15,122 nucleotides of DNA from Peptococcaceae bacterium (GTDB lineage: Bacteria > Bacillota > Peptococcia > Peptococcales > Peptococcaceae), in contig JAFXJE010000077.1 of the NCBI GenBank assembly GCA_017532485.1, positions 1 through 15,122 of the forward strand, read 5' to 3'. The position numbers and the translations under genes were made by a program. Below the pieces are notes generated by a model. It was not told the origin of the DNA and did no database searches. It was given only the letters and a program-made list of their open reading frames with translations. Below are positions 1 through 6,865 of this stretch, piece by piece; the stretch's first letter is position 1; each line of letters begins with the position of its first letter.

Positions 1-150
1 AAAAGTTACTTCTCCGTCATGGTCCAGCAAGGAAGCGTAAGTAAGACCTTGACATAACATTAGGCGATCTAATAATTTTTGTTCTTCTTTGGTGCGAATT
101 TCAACAACTAAATCAAGGGTTGTCGCTGTTATGCTGCGAGAAACAGACAA
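1..150 (-). pseudogene. C-terminal-like protein fragment, possibly DUF4956 family (runs off window)
   Basis: On the minus strand the frame from 150 to 1 is open for 50 codons. It reads like real protein, with a beta strand (TTLDLVVEIRTK), a charged helix (EEQKLLDRLM) and a second strand (TYASLLDHDGEVTF). This resembles the small ACT-like C-terminal part of DUF4956-type membrane proteins; that attribution is from memory of the family and is uncertain. No ATG or GTG start lies upstream and no transmembrane part is present, because a tRNA terminator and tRNA-Thr come directly before it. A TTG at 148-150 has AAGGAG about 10 bases upstream, inside the terminator stem, so a very short independent gene cannot be excluded. 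An N-terminally truncated remnant seems more likely. The frame continues past position 1, so its end is not seen. Confidence 0.35.
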
Positions 151-184
151 AAAAATAACACTCCTTCGCAAGAAAGGAGTGTTA
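149..184 (-). terminator. Rho-independent terminator of the tRNA operon
   Basis: An 11-bp perfect stem (156-166 with 174-184) encloses a 7-base loop. Read on the minus strand it is followed by seven consecutive T residues (149-155). It starts 5 bases after the 3' end of tRNA-Thr and closes the four-tRNA transcript. Confidence 0.9.
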
Positions 185-188
185 AGTA

Positions 189-261
189 AGCCGGTGATGG
201 GATTCGAACCCGCGACCTGCTGATTACAAATCAGCTGCTCTGCCAGTTGAGCTACACCGGC
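189..261 (-). tRNA. tRNA-Thr (anticodon UGU)
   Basis: The minus strand folds as a complete 73-nt cloverleaf. The acceptor arms GCCGGTG and CACCGGC pair fully. The anticodon stem GCTGA/TCAGC carries the loop TTTGTAA with anticodon TGT, and the T-arm contains GGTTCGAATCC. The discriminator base is U and no CCA is encoded, so CCA must be added by nucleotidyltransferase. It is the last tRNA of the Glu-Val-Asp-Thr operon. Confidence 0.97.
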
Positions 262-268
262 GCAAATA

Positions 269-342
269 CGACGCAGAAGGGGCTCGAACCCTCGACCTCC
301 AGCGTGACAGGCTGGCATTCTAACCAGCTGAACTACTGCGCC
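269..342 (-). tRNA. tRNA-Asp (anticodon GUC)
   Basis: The minus strand gives a 74-nt cloverleaf. The acceptor arms GGCGCAG and CTGCGTC pair with one G-U pair. The anticodon stem CCAGC/GCTGG holds the loop CTGTCAC with anticodon GTC, and the T-arm contains GGTTCGAGCC. The discriminator is G, as expected for tRNA-Asp. CCA is not encoded. It lies 7 bases upstream of tRNA-Thr in the same transcript. Confidence 0.97.
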
Positions 343-363
343 ATATAATATAAATAAAAAAAG

Positions 364-436
364 TGGGCGTTGACGGGATCGAACCGCCGACATCCTGCTT
401 GTAAGGCAGACGCTCTCCCAGCTGAGCTAAACGCCC
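364..436 (-). tRNA. tRNA-Val (anticodon UAC)
   Basis: The minus strand gives a 73-nt cloverleaf. The acceptor arms GGGCGTT and AACGCCC pair fully. The anticodon loop CTTACAA carries anticodon TAC, and the T-arm contains GGTTCGATCC. The discriminator is A and no CCA is encoded. It is the second tRNA of the operon. Confidence 0.97.
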
Positions 437-443
437 AAAATAA

Positions 444-517
444 TGACCTGTAGGGGATTCGAACCCCTGAATGCCAGCGTGAAAGGCTGGTGAGTTAAGC
501 CCCTTCTCCAACAGGCC
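444..517 (-). tRNA. tRNA-Glu (anticodon UUC)
   Basis: The minus strand gives a 74-nt cloverleaf. The acceptor arms GGCCTGT and ACAGGTC pair with a G-U at position 2-71. The anticodon stem CCAGC/GCTGG has the loop CTTTCAC (anticodon TTC), and the T-arm is AGGGGTTCGAATCCCCT. The discriminator is A and CCA is not encoded. It is the promoter-proximal tRNA, beginning about 20-25 bases after the expected transcription start. Confidence 0.96.
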
Positions 518-546
518 ATATCTTGTGTCCCTCAAGGACAAGTGTT

Positions 547-575
547 AGTATACAGTAGCGTAAAAAGTTTGTCAA
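547..575 (-). promoter_or_regulatory. Sigma-A-type promoter of the tRNA operon
   Basis: Read on the minus strand, a perfect -35 box TTGACA (570-575) is separated by exactly 17 bases from the -10 box TATACT (547-552). A-rich tracts directly upstream of the -35 (about 579-597) could act as an UP element. A 7-bp inverted repeat, AAGTGTT (540-546) and AACACTT (574-580), brackets the core. Strength and position suit a stable-RNA promoter driving tRNA-Glu to tRNA-Thr. Confidence 0.9.
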
Positions 576-644
576 CACTTTTTTTATTGTTTTTTTAAAA
601 ATTATATGATAACATGGCAAATATGGAAAGTTATTGTTAAAATA

Positions 645-661
645 AGGGAGTGACTGAGGTG
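645..661 (+). promoter_or_regulatory. Ribosome binding site deciding the trkA start
   Basis: AGGGAG at 645-650 lies 8 bases before the GTG at 659-661. A GTG at 650 also opens the frame but overlaps the Shine-Dalgarno itself, so it cannot use it. The downstream start also places the Rossmann strand at the very N-terminus, as in other TrkA proteins. Confidence 0.75.
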
Positions 662-2014
662 CGTGCAATAATAATTGGTGCAGGTAAGATTGGGTATAAT
701 ATCGCAGAAACCCTTTCTTTGGAAGGTCATGATGTTTTTATTGTTGAACGAGATGAAGAACGAAAAAAAATCGTTGATGAAAATTTAGATGTGCAGGCAA
801 TTTTAGGTAATGGAGCTGATTCCAAACTACTGGAAAGCATTGAAATTGAAAAAGCTGATTTATTGATTGCTGTAACGGAAAATGATGAGCTGAATATGCT
901 TTCTTGTATGCTTGCTGGTCAATATGGTGTAAATAAAACTGTAGCTAGAGTGCGTAATCCTGACTATGATAAAGATAATAAATTAGCAACTAATCCGGCA
1001 TTAAATATTGACTTGATGATAAATCCAGAAAGAGTAGCTGCCAATGAAATAGCCAAAATTATTGCTATTCCTGAGGCTGTAGATGTCAACTATTTTGCTA
1101 AAGGCAAAATTATGATGCTGGAATTACAAATTGAAGCAGATAATCCTATTGTTAATAAAATTTTGCGTGATATTCAAATTATGCATAATGATTATCATTT
1201 TTTAGTAGCAGCAATTTCACGCAAAGAAGAAATCATTATTCCACGTGGGGATGATATGATTTTAGCAGGGGATAGAATTTTTATTATTGGGCGTACTGAC
1301 CAAATGCGCTCAATAGAGAAAGGTCTTGGCTTTACTAGAAAAAAAGTAAATTCCATTATGATTGTCGGCGGCAGTCGTGTAGCTTTTTACTTGGCACAAT
1401 TATTAGAAAAAAAAGGTCTGGAAGTAAAAATTATTGAAAAAGATTATAAGCACTGTCGAGTGTTGGCAACTGATTTGGACGAAGCAATTATTTTAAATGG
1501 TGACGGCAGTGATATTGATTTGCTGCAAGATGAGGGTGTTGCTAATGCCGATTTGTTTATTACTTTGACAGAAGATGATAAGCTGAATGTTTTAGTTGCT
1601 TTGATGGCTAAAAGGCTAAATGCCAAGAAAACTATTGCACAAGTACGGCGTTCTGATTATCTGCCGTTATTGGAAGCAGTGGGAATTGATGTTACTTTTA
1701 GTCCAAGATTGTTGGCAGCTGAGGCAGTATTGAAGTTTTTACGCAGTCAGGATTTTTTGTCTATCTCCGTCTTAGAGCAAGGCTCAGCAGAAGTTTATGA
1801 AATATTAATTCAAGAACGCATGAAACGATTAATTAATAAAAAACTTCGTGATTTGAAATTTCCAAGAGGAATGTTGATAGTAGCAATTCTTCGTGACAAT
1901 GATGTAATTATTCCTTCTGGGGAGGATGAACTTCTTGTCGGTGACAGAATTATTATTTTTACAGTAGCAGAATTAATACACAGAGTGGAACATATTCTTC
2001 GTTTAGAGGTGTAG
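659..2014 (+). CDS. trkA: Trk-type potassium uptake regulatory subunit TrkA
   Basis: This is a cytoplasmic nucleotide-binding RCK protein that assembles on the inner face of TrkH channels and gates K+ uptake in response to bound NAD(H)/ADP/ATP (family knowledge). The 451-residue product is a tandem duplication typical of TrkA. The first Rossmann motif, IIIGAGKIG, is at residues 4-12, followed by an acidic residue (IVERDE, about 29-34) after the second strand. A TrkA_C domain covers about 145-215. A second Rossmann unit begins with IMIVGGSRVA at about 233-242, with a second TrkA_C domain at about 370-450. The second glycine motif (GGSRVA) lacks the full GxGxxG, as is common for that half. GTG at 659 is chosen over GTG 650 on Shine-Dalgarno spacing. 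The gene is divergent from the tRNA operon. Its own promoter is not clear: TATGAT at 605-610 is a possible -10 without a good -35. Only 2 bases separate it from the first trkH, so they are surely co-transcribed. Confidence 0.95.
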   Translation: MRAIIIGAGKIGYNIAETLSLEGHDVFIVERDEERKKIVDENLDVQAILGNGADSKLLESIEIEKADLLIAVTENDELNMLSCMLAGQYGVNKTVARVRNPDYDKDNKLATNPALNIDLMINPERVAANEIAKIIAIPEAVDVNYFAKGKIMMLELQIEADNPIVNKILRDIQIMHNDYHFLVAAISRKEEIIIPRGDDMILAGDRIFIIGRTDQMRSIEKGLGFTRKKVNSIMIVGGSRVAFYLAQLLEKKGLEVKIIEKDYKHCRVLATDLDEAIILNGDGSDIDLLQDEGVANADLFITLTEDDKLNVLVALMAKRLNAKKTIAQVRRSDYLPLLEAVGIDVTFSPRLLAAEAVLKFLRSQDFLSISVLEQGSAEVYEILIQERMKRLINKKLRDLKFPRGMLIVAILRDNDVIIPSGEDELLVGDRIIIFTVAELIHRVEHILRLEV

Positions 2015-2016
2015 TC

Positions 2017-3492
2017 ATGCAGATCAAACTGGTACTGAGTAATGTCGGCAAACTGTTAATCTTAATTGGTGCTAGTATGCTGATACCACTTATTACAGCG
2101 ATTATTTATAGTGAAAACTGTTGGTGGGTATTTGCTGTTTCTGCAGCAATTACTATTGGTTTGGGGATATTGCTCATTAAGTTGTTTGCCAAGTATGCTC
2201 ATCAGAAATTATCTATTCAAGACAGTTATTTGCTTGTAACATTAACTTGGTTTTTCGCTGCTCTATTGGGGATGCTGCCTTATTTGTTAGCAGGTACTTT
2301 TAACGAAATAACTGCGGCTTTTTTTGAAAGTATGTCTGGAATTACTACAGTTGGGGCATCTGTACTGGATAATGTTGAAGCACAGCCTCATGGAATTTTA
2401 ATGTGGCGTAGCACGACTCAATGGTTAGGCGGCATGGGAATATTGGTTTTATTTATTGCAGTTTTGCCAGGTACTAGTGCATTACAGATGTATAAAGCTG
2501 AGTCTATGGGTCCGGTTATGGGCAAATTACTGCCTAAAGCCAGTGATACAGCTAGAAGCTTATGGTTGATTTATCTTTTGAATACAATGCTGATTTTTGC
2601 ACTGTATGTTTTAGCAGGAATGAATGTATTTGATGCAATTAACCATAGTTTTACAACTGTTGCTACTGGTGGCTTTTCGACACGCAATGCTAGTATTGCT
2701 GCTTACCAAAATGCAGCGATTGAATGGGTAGCGATTTTAGGTATGTTTATGGGTGGTATCAACTATTCGCTTTACTTTTATGTGCTGCATAATCGTCGTG
2801 TAGATGAATTTAAGAAAAGTTTAGAATTTAAAGTTTATCTTGGGGTAATAGTTTTATTTACGATGATTATTTACAGCAAGTTGTTAATTGCTCAGGATTA
2901 TTCTGTGTTTACGGGTCTACGACATAGCATTTTCCAAGTATTGACCATTATTACCACAACTGGGTATGCTAGCTGTGATTTTGACCAATGGTCTTTATTG
3001 GCAAGATATCTCTTGCTTATTTTAATGATGGTTGGTGCTTGCTCAGGTTCAACAACTTGTGGGATGAAAATAGATCGCCATATCATTTTGTTTCAAAAAA
3101 TGCGCTATGAGGTAGAAAAATTTTTTCATCCACGAATGGTCAGTCATTTACGATTAAAAGGTGAACCTTTGGATAATACGATTGTTTTGCGAACAACTAC
3201 ATTTTTCAATACTTATATTTTAATTGCTGCCATCAGTATCTATTTGTTGGCATGTATGGATATCGGCTTAATGGAATGTGTTAGTGGAACCTTGAGTTGT
3301 TTAGGTGGTGTCGGACCTGCTATGGGGCAGTGGGGTCCATCGGAAACATATTCAATGGCACCAGCAGGAGCAAAACTGGTGCTAAGTGCATTGATGTTGT
3401 TAGGTCGTTTGGAAATTTATCCAGTATTGGTGTCTTGTTTACCATTGCTGTATAAACGAGTACATCAAGAAAAACTCCATTTTGAAGATTAG
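2017..3492 (+). CDS. trkH: Trk-type potassium channel subunit TrkH, copy 1
   Basis: This is an integral membrane K+ translocating subunit of the SKT (TrkH/TrkG/KtrB) superfamily, the expected partner of the TrkA encoded just upstream. The 491-residue product has the family plan of four M1-P-M2 repeats preceded by extra helices. The four pore-loop filter segments are visible: TTVG (110-113), ATGG (216-219), TTTG (313-316) and GGVG (430-433), each with the glycine that lines the K+ filter. Also typical are WRSTTQWLGGMGI (about 130-142) and the glycine-rich stretch SGSTTCGMKIDR (343-354), which in TrkH forms the gating loop inside the pore. The ATG has AGAGGTG shortly upstream, inside the end of trkA. 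Its closest visible relative is the next gene. Confidence 0.93.
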   Translation: MQIKLVLSNVGKLLILIGASMLIPLITAIIYSENCWWVFAVSAAITIGLGILLIKLFAKYAHQKLSIQDSYLLVTLTWFFAALLGMLPYLLAGTFNEITAAFFESMSGITTVGASVLDNVEAQPHGILMWRSTTQWLGGMGILVLFIAVLPGTSALQMYKAESMGPVMGKLLPKASDTARSLWLIYLLNTMLIFALYVLAGMNVFDAINHSFTTVATGGFSTRNASIAAYQNAAIEWVAILGMFMGGINYSLYFYVLHNRRVDEFKKSLEFKVYLGVIVLFTMIIYSKLLIAQDYSVFTGLRHSIFQVLTIITTTGYASCDFDQWSLLARYLLLILMMVGACSGSTTCGMKIDRHIILFQKMRYEVEKFFHPRMVSHLRLKGEPLDNTIVLRTTTFFNTYILIAAISIYLLACMDIGLMECVSGTLSCLGGVGPAMGQWGPSETYSMAPAGAKLVLSALMLLGRLEIYPVLVSCLPLLYKRVHQEKLHFED

Positions 3493-3506
3493 GTGGGTAA
3501 TTGCTT

Positions 3507-5009
3507 ATGCATATACAAGTGGTAATTGATAAAATAGGCGTTTTATTGGGCGCTTTAGGGATGAGCATGGCATTACCTTTAGTGACTGCGTGGATTTATC
3601 AAGAACGTGCTGCCTATATTTTTGGTGGCTTAATGGTCTTGTTGTTGATTATCAGTGGGCTTTTTAGGACGATTTTGGTTACTTTGCAAAATAAATACAC
3701 AAAAAAAGTACGCTGGAAAACAAAAGATAATTATATTATGATTACACTGGTTTGGATTGTAGCGGCTTGTGTTGGAATGTTGCCTTATTTATTAACCGGT
3801 ACAGTATATAACATCACAGATGCTTTTTTTGAGAGTATGTCAGGCTTTACAACTGTTGGGGTAACGGTATTGGATAATGTTGAAGAAACAGCAAAGTCTG
3901 TGCTGTTGTGGCGCAGTATGACCCATTGGTTAGGTGGCTTGGCAACAATTGTTGTTTTCGTCATGATGATTTCTAGCGTGAACAAACAAGCTGTTCAGTT
4001 CTTTAAAATCAAAGGAGATAGTTTTGCGAGGGAAAAATTACCGCTAAATGTATCTGATGGGGTGATTGCATTAGGCAGCTTGTATTTGTTAAATACAGTA
4101 GTAATTATCCTCTTATATAAAATTGCTGGAATGAGTTGGTTTGAGGCAATTAATCATGGCTTTTCTGCTGTTGCAACAGGGGGATTTTCGACAAGAACGG
4201 CTAGTATAGGCGGCTTTGAAAGTATGCCTGTCCAATGGGCAGTCATTATTTCTATGGTGATTTCAGGTATGAGCTATGCCTTAATTTTTCATGCTTGGCG
4301 TACAAAAAATTTGAGCTGTTTTTGGCAGAGTTTAGAATTAAAAGTTTATGCAGCGATTACCTTGCTTGCGACAACATTAATTACTATGCATATTTTGCCA
4401 CAGTATGACGGGCAATTATTTTATGCAATTAGTGATGCTGCTTTTCAGGTTTTATCCGTAATGACAACTACTGGTTGGTCGGCGGTGGATTACCATACTT
4501 GGGTAATACCGGCACAATTAATTATCATTTTATTGTTGTTTTGTGGTGGCTGTATGGGTGCAACAACCAGTGGAATTAAAATAGACCGACACTTGATTTT
4601 GTGGAAACAAGCTGCTTTGGAGTTACAGCGAGTTATTCATCCACGAATTGTAAAGGTGCTAAAAATTAATCGTCAGGTTGTCTATACAGATACAGTGCAT
4701 AATGTCATGACATATTTTTATTTATATATGTTTGTTGTAGCTTTAGGCACTGGTGTAGTAGTTGCCTTTGGTGGTGGTTTTTATGATGCTTTCACTACAG
4801 TAGCTTCAATACTGGGTGGTGTAGGACCGGCGGTATGTACCTTAACAGATATACAATCTTTTGCTGCTGCGCCAACAATATTGAAATGGCTGTACATTTG
4901 TTTGATGCTGTTAGGAAGATTGGAAATCTATATGGTATTGGTCTTCTTTAAATTGCCGTTGCCGAAAAAACAAGGAAAAGAAAATAGAATAGTGCAGCGT
5001 GAATATTAA
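3507..5009 (+). CDS. trkH: Trk-type potassium channel subunit TrkH, copy 2 (tandem paralogue)
   Basis: A second SKT-superfamily K+ channel subunit of 500 residues, 14 bases after copy 1 and aligning with it along its whole length. The filter segments are TTVG (115-118), ATGG (223-226), TTTG (320-323) and GGVG (437-440). The pore-gating loop is MGATTSGIKIDR (350-361). It differs from copy 1 where copy 1 has LGGMGILVLF: here it reads LGGLATIVVF, losing the GMG. It also has a basic tail (KLPLPKKQGKENR, about 482-494). The frame also opens at a TTG (3501), but ATG 3507 is preferred. It gives better spacing to AGGTGGG (3491-3497), and MHIQVVIDKIG lines up residue for residue with MQIKLVLSNVG of copy 1. 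No further trkA or ktrA-like gene follows, so both channels may share one TrkA, or copy 2 may work with a partner elsewhere. Confidence 0.92.
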   Translation: MHIQVVIDKIGVLLGALGMSMALPLVTAWIYQERAAYIFGGLMVLLLIISGLFRTILVTLQNKYTKKVRWKTKDNYIMITLVWIVAACVGMLPYLLTGTVYNITDAFFESMSGFTTVGVTVLDNVEETAKSVLLWRSMTHWLGGLATIVVFVMMISSVNKQAVQFFKIKGDSFAREKLPLNVSDGVIALGSLYLLNTVVIILLYKIAGMSWFEAINHGFSAVATGGFSTRTASIGGFESMPVQWAVIISMVISGMSYALIFHAWRTKNLSCFWQSLELKVYAAITLLATTLITMHILPQYDGQLFYAISDAAFQVLSVMTTTGWSAVDYHTWVIPAQLIIILLLFCGGCMGATTSGIKIDRHLILWKQAALELQRVIHPRIVKVLKINRQVVYTDTVHNVMTYFYLYMFVVALGTGVVVAFGGGFYDAFTTVASILGGVGPAVCTLTDIQSFAAAPTILKWLYICLMLLGRLEIYMVLVFFKLPLPKKQGKENRIVQREY

Positions 5010-5057
5010 TCAACTGCTTATCGCATGATACATTAAGAAAAAGGATGATTATGTGAT

Positions 5058-5063
5058 AGGAGG
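5058..5063 (+). promoter_or_regulatory. Strong ribosome binding site of the CmpB-like gene
   Basis: A perfect AGGAGG lies 7 bases before ATG 5071, fixing that start. The 61-base gap after trkH copy 2 contains no convincing terminator, so read-through from the trk genes is plausible. Confidence 0.75.
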
Positions 5064-5070
5064 CTGAAAG

Positions 5071-5589
5071 ATGAAAACAACCAAAAAATTATTGCAATAC
5101 TTCTTATGCTATGGTTTTTTAGGCTGGATTTTAGAAGGCGTATTCAATTTAGTCACAGCAGGGCAATTTCGAAAGGCTAATTTTTTGCATTTGCCGATGA
5201 AACCTATGTATGGATTCGGTGCGTTAGCTATTTTAATTGCTCATCGTTATTGGCCACGTAAAATTTTCTTGACTAGTTGTTTTTTACCATGTTTGGTTGA
5301 ATATTGCAGTGGATATTTTTTGGAGCATTGTTTTGCTTTGCGTTATTGGGATTATCGCCAAGAATTCGTGCAGATTAAAGGTTATGTTTGCCTAAAATTT
5401 GCTTGTTGTTGGCTTATCTTGACGCAAATTGTTATTCATTTGGTACAGCCCGTCTTAGCTGGCCTTTTGAAATTTTTAGGTAAGTGGAAATGGTTTTGGC
5501 GTGAGTGGACAAAGTTGTTTATTTTAGATGTAGCAGTAACTTGCTATCAACGGAAATATGGAGATAAGAGAGTGGTGAAGTATGGCTGA
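5071..5589 (+). CDS. CmpB/DUF1113-type membrane protein (putative ABC-transporter type IV family)
   Basis: A 172-residue membrane protein matching, by eye, the Pfam family named putative ABC-transporter type IV (CmpB, PF06541). Hallmarks in order are: a first helix with YGFLGWILEGVF (14-25), a short loop with FLHLPMKPMYGFGAL (38-52), a helix with FLTSCFLPCLVEYCSGYFLE (66-85), then ALRYWDYRQEFVQIKGYVCL. That last stretch corresponds to the W-W-D-Y and 'NG-R-I/V-C-L' signature of the family. A further helix follows (about 108-130), and a basic aromatic stretch (GKWKWFWREWTK) precedes the C-terminus. The biochemical role of the family is not established, despite the name. The gene overlaps the next one by 8 bases, implying translational coupling. 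Its position after trkH suggests a membrane or ion-homeostasis link, which is inference. Confidence 0.75.
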   Translation: MKTTKKLLQYFLCYGFLGWILEGVFNLVTAGQFRKANFLHLPMKPMYGFGALAILIAHRYWPRKIFLTSCFLPCLVEYCSGYFLEHCFALRYWDYRQEFVQIKGYVCLKFACCWLILTQIVIHLVQPVLAGLLKFLGKWKWFWREWTKLFILDVAVTCYQRKYGDKRVVKYG

Positions 5590-6133
5590 TTATACAGATT
5601 GGTTAACAAAATGTGCTTTTCATTTGCCGAATAAGTCTGATTTAAATTTGTATCAAGGAATTGGACCAGGAGGCTGTGCTTTGTTGCTTTATGGGTTGGG
5701 AGCAAATGAGGAAAAGTTGGCAGATATTTTTGCTGCTTATGGAGGTAAATATGGCCAACAAGTAAGCTGGCTTTTTGGCGAAAAGGGACAAGTCCTAATC
5801 AGTAAATATCAGAGTAATTGTGATGAAAATACTTTGATGCTGGAGGGACTAGGAGCTGGTGCAGAGGATGTGCGTTTTAATGACGGCGACTTGGTGGAGC
5901 TCATTACGAAAAAAAATAAATTGCAAGATGTAGTTGATATTTTAAAAATCGAAGAAATACCCATTTTACGTTCTAGTGTAATTGTTTGGCCACAACAGCA
6001 AGTGGTAATTCAAGAAGCAGAACAAGTTCATCAGTTATTACAGCTTTTAGATGAAGTTTTGGCTTTGCCGGAAATTGCTAATTTTGTTAGTGACTTTTGG
6101 ATATCGGATGAGCAAATAAGTCAAATGGTATAA
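5582..6133 (+). CDS. YebC/TACO1-like protein lacking the N-terminal domain
   Basis: The 183-residue product resembles domains 2 and 3 of the YebC/PmpR/TACO1 family. YQGIGPGGCALLL (24-36) corresponds to the family's YEGYGPGG motif. SWLFGEKGQVLI (62-73) corresponds to WMFEKKGVI, and GAGAEDV (91-97) matches directly. PEIANFVSDFWI (163-174) corresponds to the conserved V-Q-N-V-Y-S-N-F end. Full-length members are near 240-250 residues and start with a basic three-helix domain (AGHSKWANIKHKK). Here only about 20 unrelated residues precede the GPGG motif. No reading frame upstream supplies domain 1, because that DNA encodes the CmpB-like protein. Family members act as translation factors at stalled ribosomes or as transcription regulators. 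Without domain 1 this one may have lost ribosome binding or compete with a full-length YebC. The start is ATG 5582, overlapping the upstream gene by 8 bases. Confidence 0.8.
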   Translation: MADYTDWLTKCAFHLPNKSDLNLYQGIGPGGCALLLYGLGANEEKLADIFAAYGGKYGQQVSWLFGEKGQVLISKYQSNCDENTLMLEGLGAGAEDVRFNDGDLVELITKKNKLQDVVDILKIEEIPILRSSVIVWPQQQVVIQEAEQVHQLLQLLDEVLALPEIANFVSDFWISDEQISQMV

Positions 6134-6172
6134 AAAAATTATAATTGGGCAAATTATCCATAATAAACAGGC

Positions 6173-6180
6173 AGGGGTGA
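6173..6180 (+). promoter_or_regulatory. Ribosome binding site of the BofC-like gene
   Basis: AGGGGTGA lies 6 bases before ATG 6187. The gap from 6134 to 6172 is very AT-rich and includes TATAAT at 6140-6145, but no matching -35 box is present at the right distance. Confidence 0.55.
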
Positions 6181-6186
6181 GTTATT

Positions 6187-6786
6187 ATGGATAAAGCTAA
6201 TCGTTTGTTGTTGGCAGCGGGAACACTTATTTTTTGTTTTTCTGCTGCTTTAACTTATTTGGTTTTAGATATTCAAAGCATGGCCGAACAGGAAAAAAAT
6301 ACAGCTTTAGCAAATAGTGAGGTGGCAGCACCACCAACTTTCATTTGGCAGGAGCGTTACGAAGTCTGTAAGCTTTATGAACTTGATTGTAAACCACAAA
6401 AAATTGATGGCGAACAAGCAGCTGAAGAAGTGCTGGCAAGTTTGGAACTAGCAGAAATAGCAGATAAATACGCATTGCCGGAGTGGTCGGTGACAGCAGA
6501 TAAAGAGCAGATTGTTTTAACCAAAAACTTGGCAGGACTCTGTCCAAAACATAAAAAAATATATCATTTTGGCAAAAACGAAAGTGGAGAATACTTAGCT
6601 GTGTTATATGGGCCTTATCAAGTAGGTAGTGGAGGTGGAACTTATCTGCTGACGGATATAGCGTGGCAACAAATCTCTACTGAGGAACAGGAAAAAATAT
6701 TGCAGGGTGATTATGAGTTTTATCTTCAAGAAGATATGATTACGGCTTTAGATAGTTTTAGTGAATTAAATGCAAAGTATGAGTAA
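6187..6786 (+). CDS. Membrane-anchored protein with BofC-like C-terminal domain
   Basis: The 199-residue product begins with a signal-anchor helix (residues about 6-28, LLLAAGTLIFCFSAALTYLV) followed by a short acidic linker, so the bulk is probably outside the membrane. Residues about 125-195 resemble the C-terminal domain of BofC: a strand-rich segment GEYLAVLYGPYQ, then YLLTDIAWQQISTEEQEKIL and a terminal helix EDMITALDSFSELN. In Bacillus, BofC is a forespore intermembrane protein that restrains SpoIVB protease signalling. Many other Bacillota, including non-sporulating ones, have proteins carrying only the domain. Two cysteines near the start of the soluble part (C61 and C68 in YEVCKLYELDCKP) and one at about residue 118 could form a disulfide. 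It sits upstream of secD, separated by the secD promoter. The BofC link is by eye and not certain. Confidence 0.55.
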   Translation: MDKANRLLLAAGTLIFCFSAALTYLVLDIQSMAEQEKNTALANSEVAAPPTFIWQERYEVCKLYELDCKPQKIDGEQAAEEVLASLELAEIADKYALPEWSVTADKEQIVLTKNLAGLCPKHKKIYHFGKNESGEYLAVLYGPYQVGSGGGTYLLTDIAWQQISTEEQEKILQGDYEFYLQEDMITALDSFSELNAKYE

Positions 6787-6800
6787 TGAAATTTTAAGCA

Positions 6801-6829
6801 TTGCATTTGTCGGATATTGGATTTATAAT
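6801..6829 (+). promoter_or_regulatory. Probable promoter of secD-secF
   Basis: A perfect -10 box TATAAT (6824-6829) lies 17 bases after TTGCAT (6801-6806), a weak -35 that keeps the TTG. Transcription would start near 6836, about 30 bases before the secD start. Confidence 0.65.
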
Positions 6830-6865
6830 AGTTAGGTTAATTATTTGTATTGAGGAGGATGAATT

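Noticed and set aside
320..541. Minus-strand open frame of 73 codons across the tRNA cluster
   Set aside because: It is simply a reading of tRNA-Val, tRNA-Glu and their leader; the cloverleaf structures explain the sequence.
518..658. Possible c-di-AMP or other riboswitch ahead of trkA
   Set aside because: K+ uptake genes can carry such leaders, but only about 50-100 bases of AT-rich sequence are available and no conserved core or extended helices are visible.
5010..5057. Small palindrome TATCGCATGATA as a terminator after trkH copy 2
   Set aside because: The stem is only 4 bp and no T-run follows, so it should not stop transcription.
6140..6145. TATAAT as a promoter for the BofC-like gene
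   Set aside because: The -10 match is perfect, but no -35-like hexamer lies 16-18 bases upstream, and such matches are expected by chance in this AT-rich DNA.
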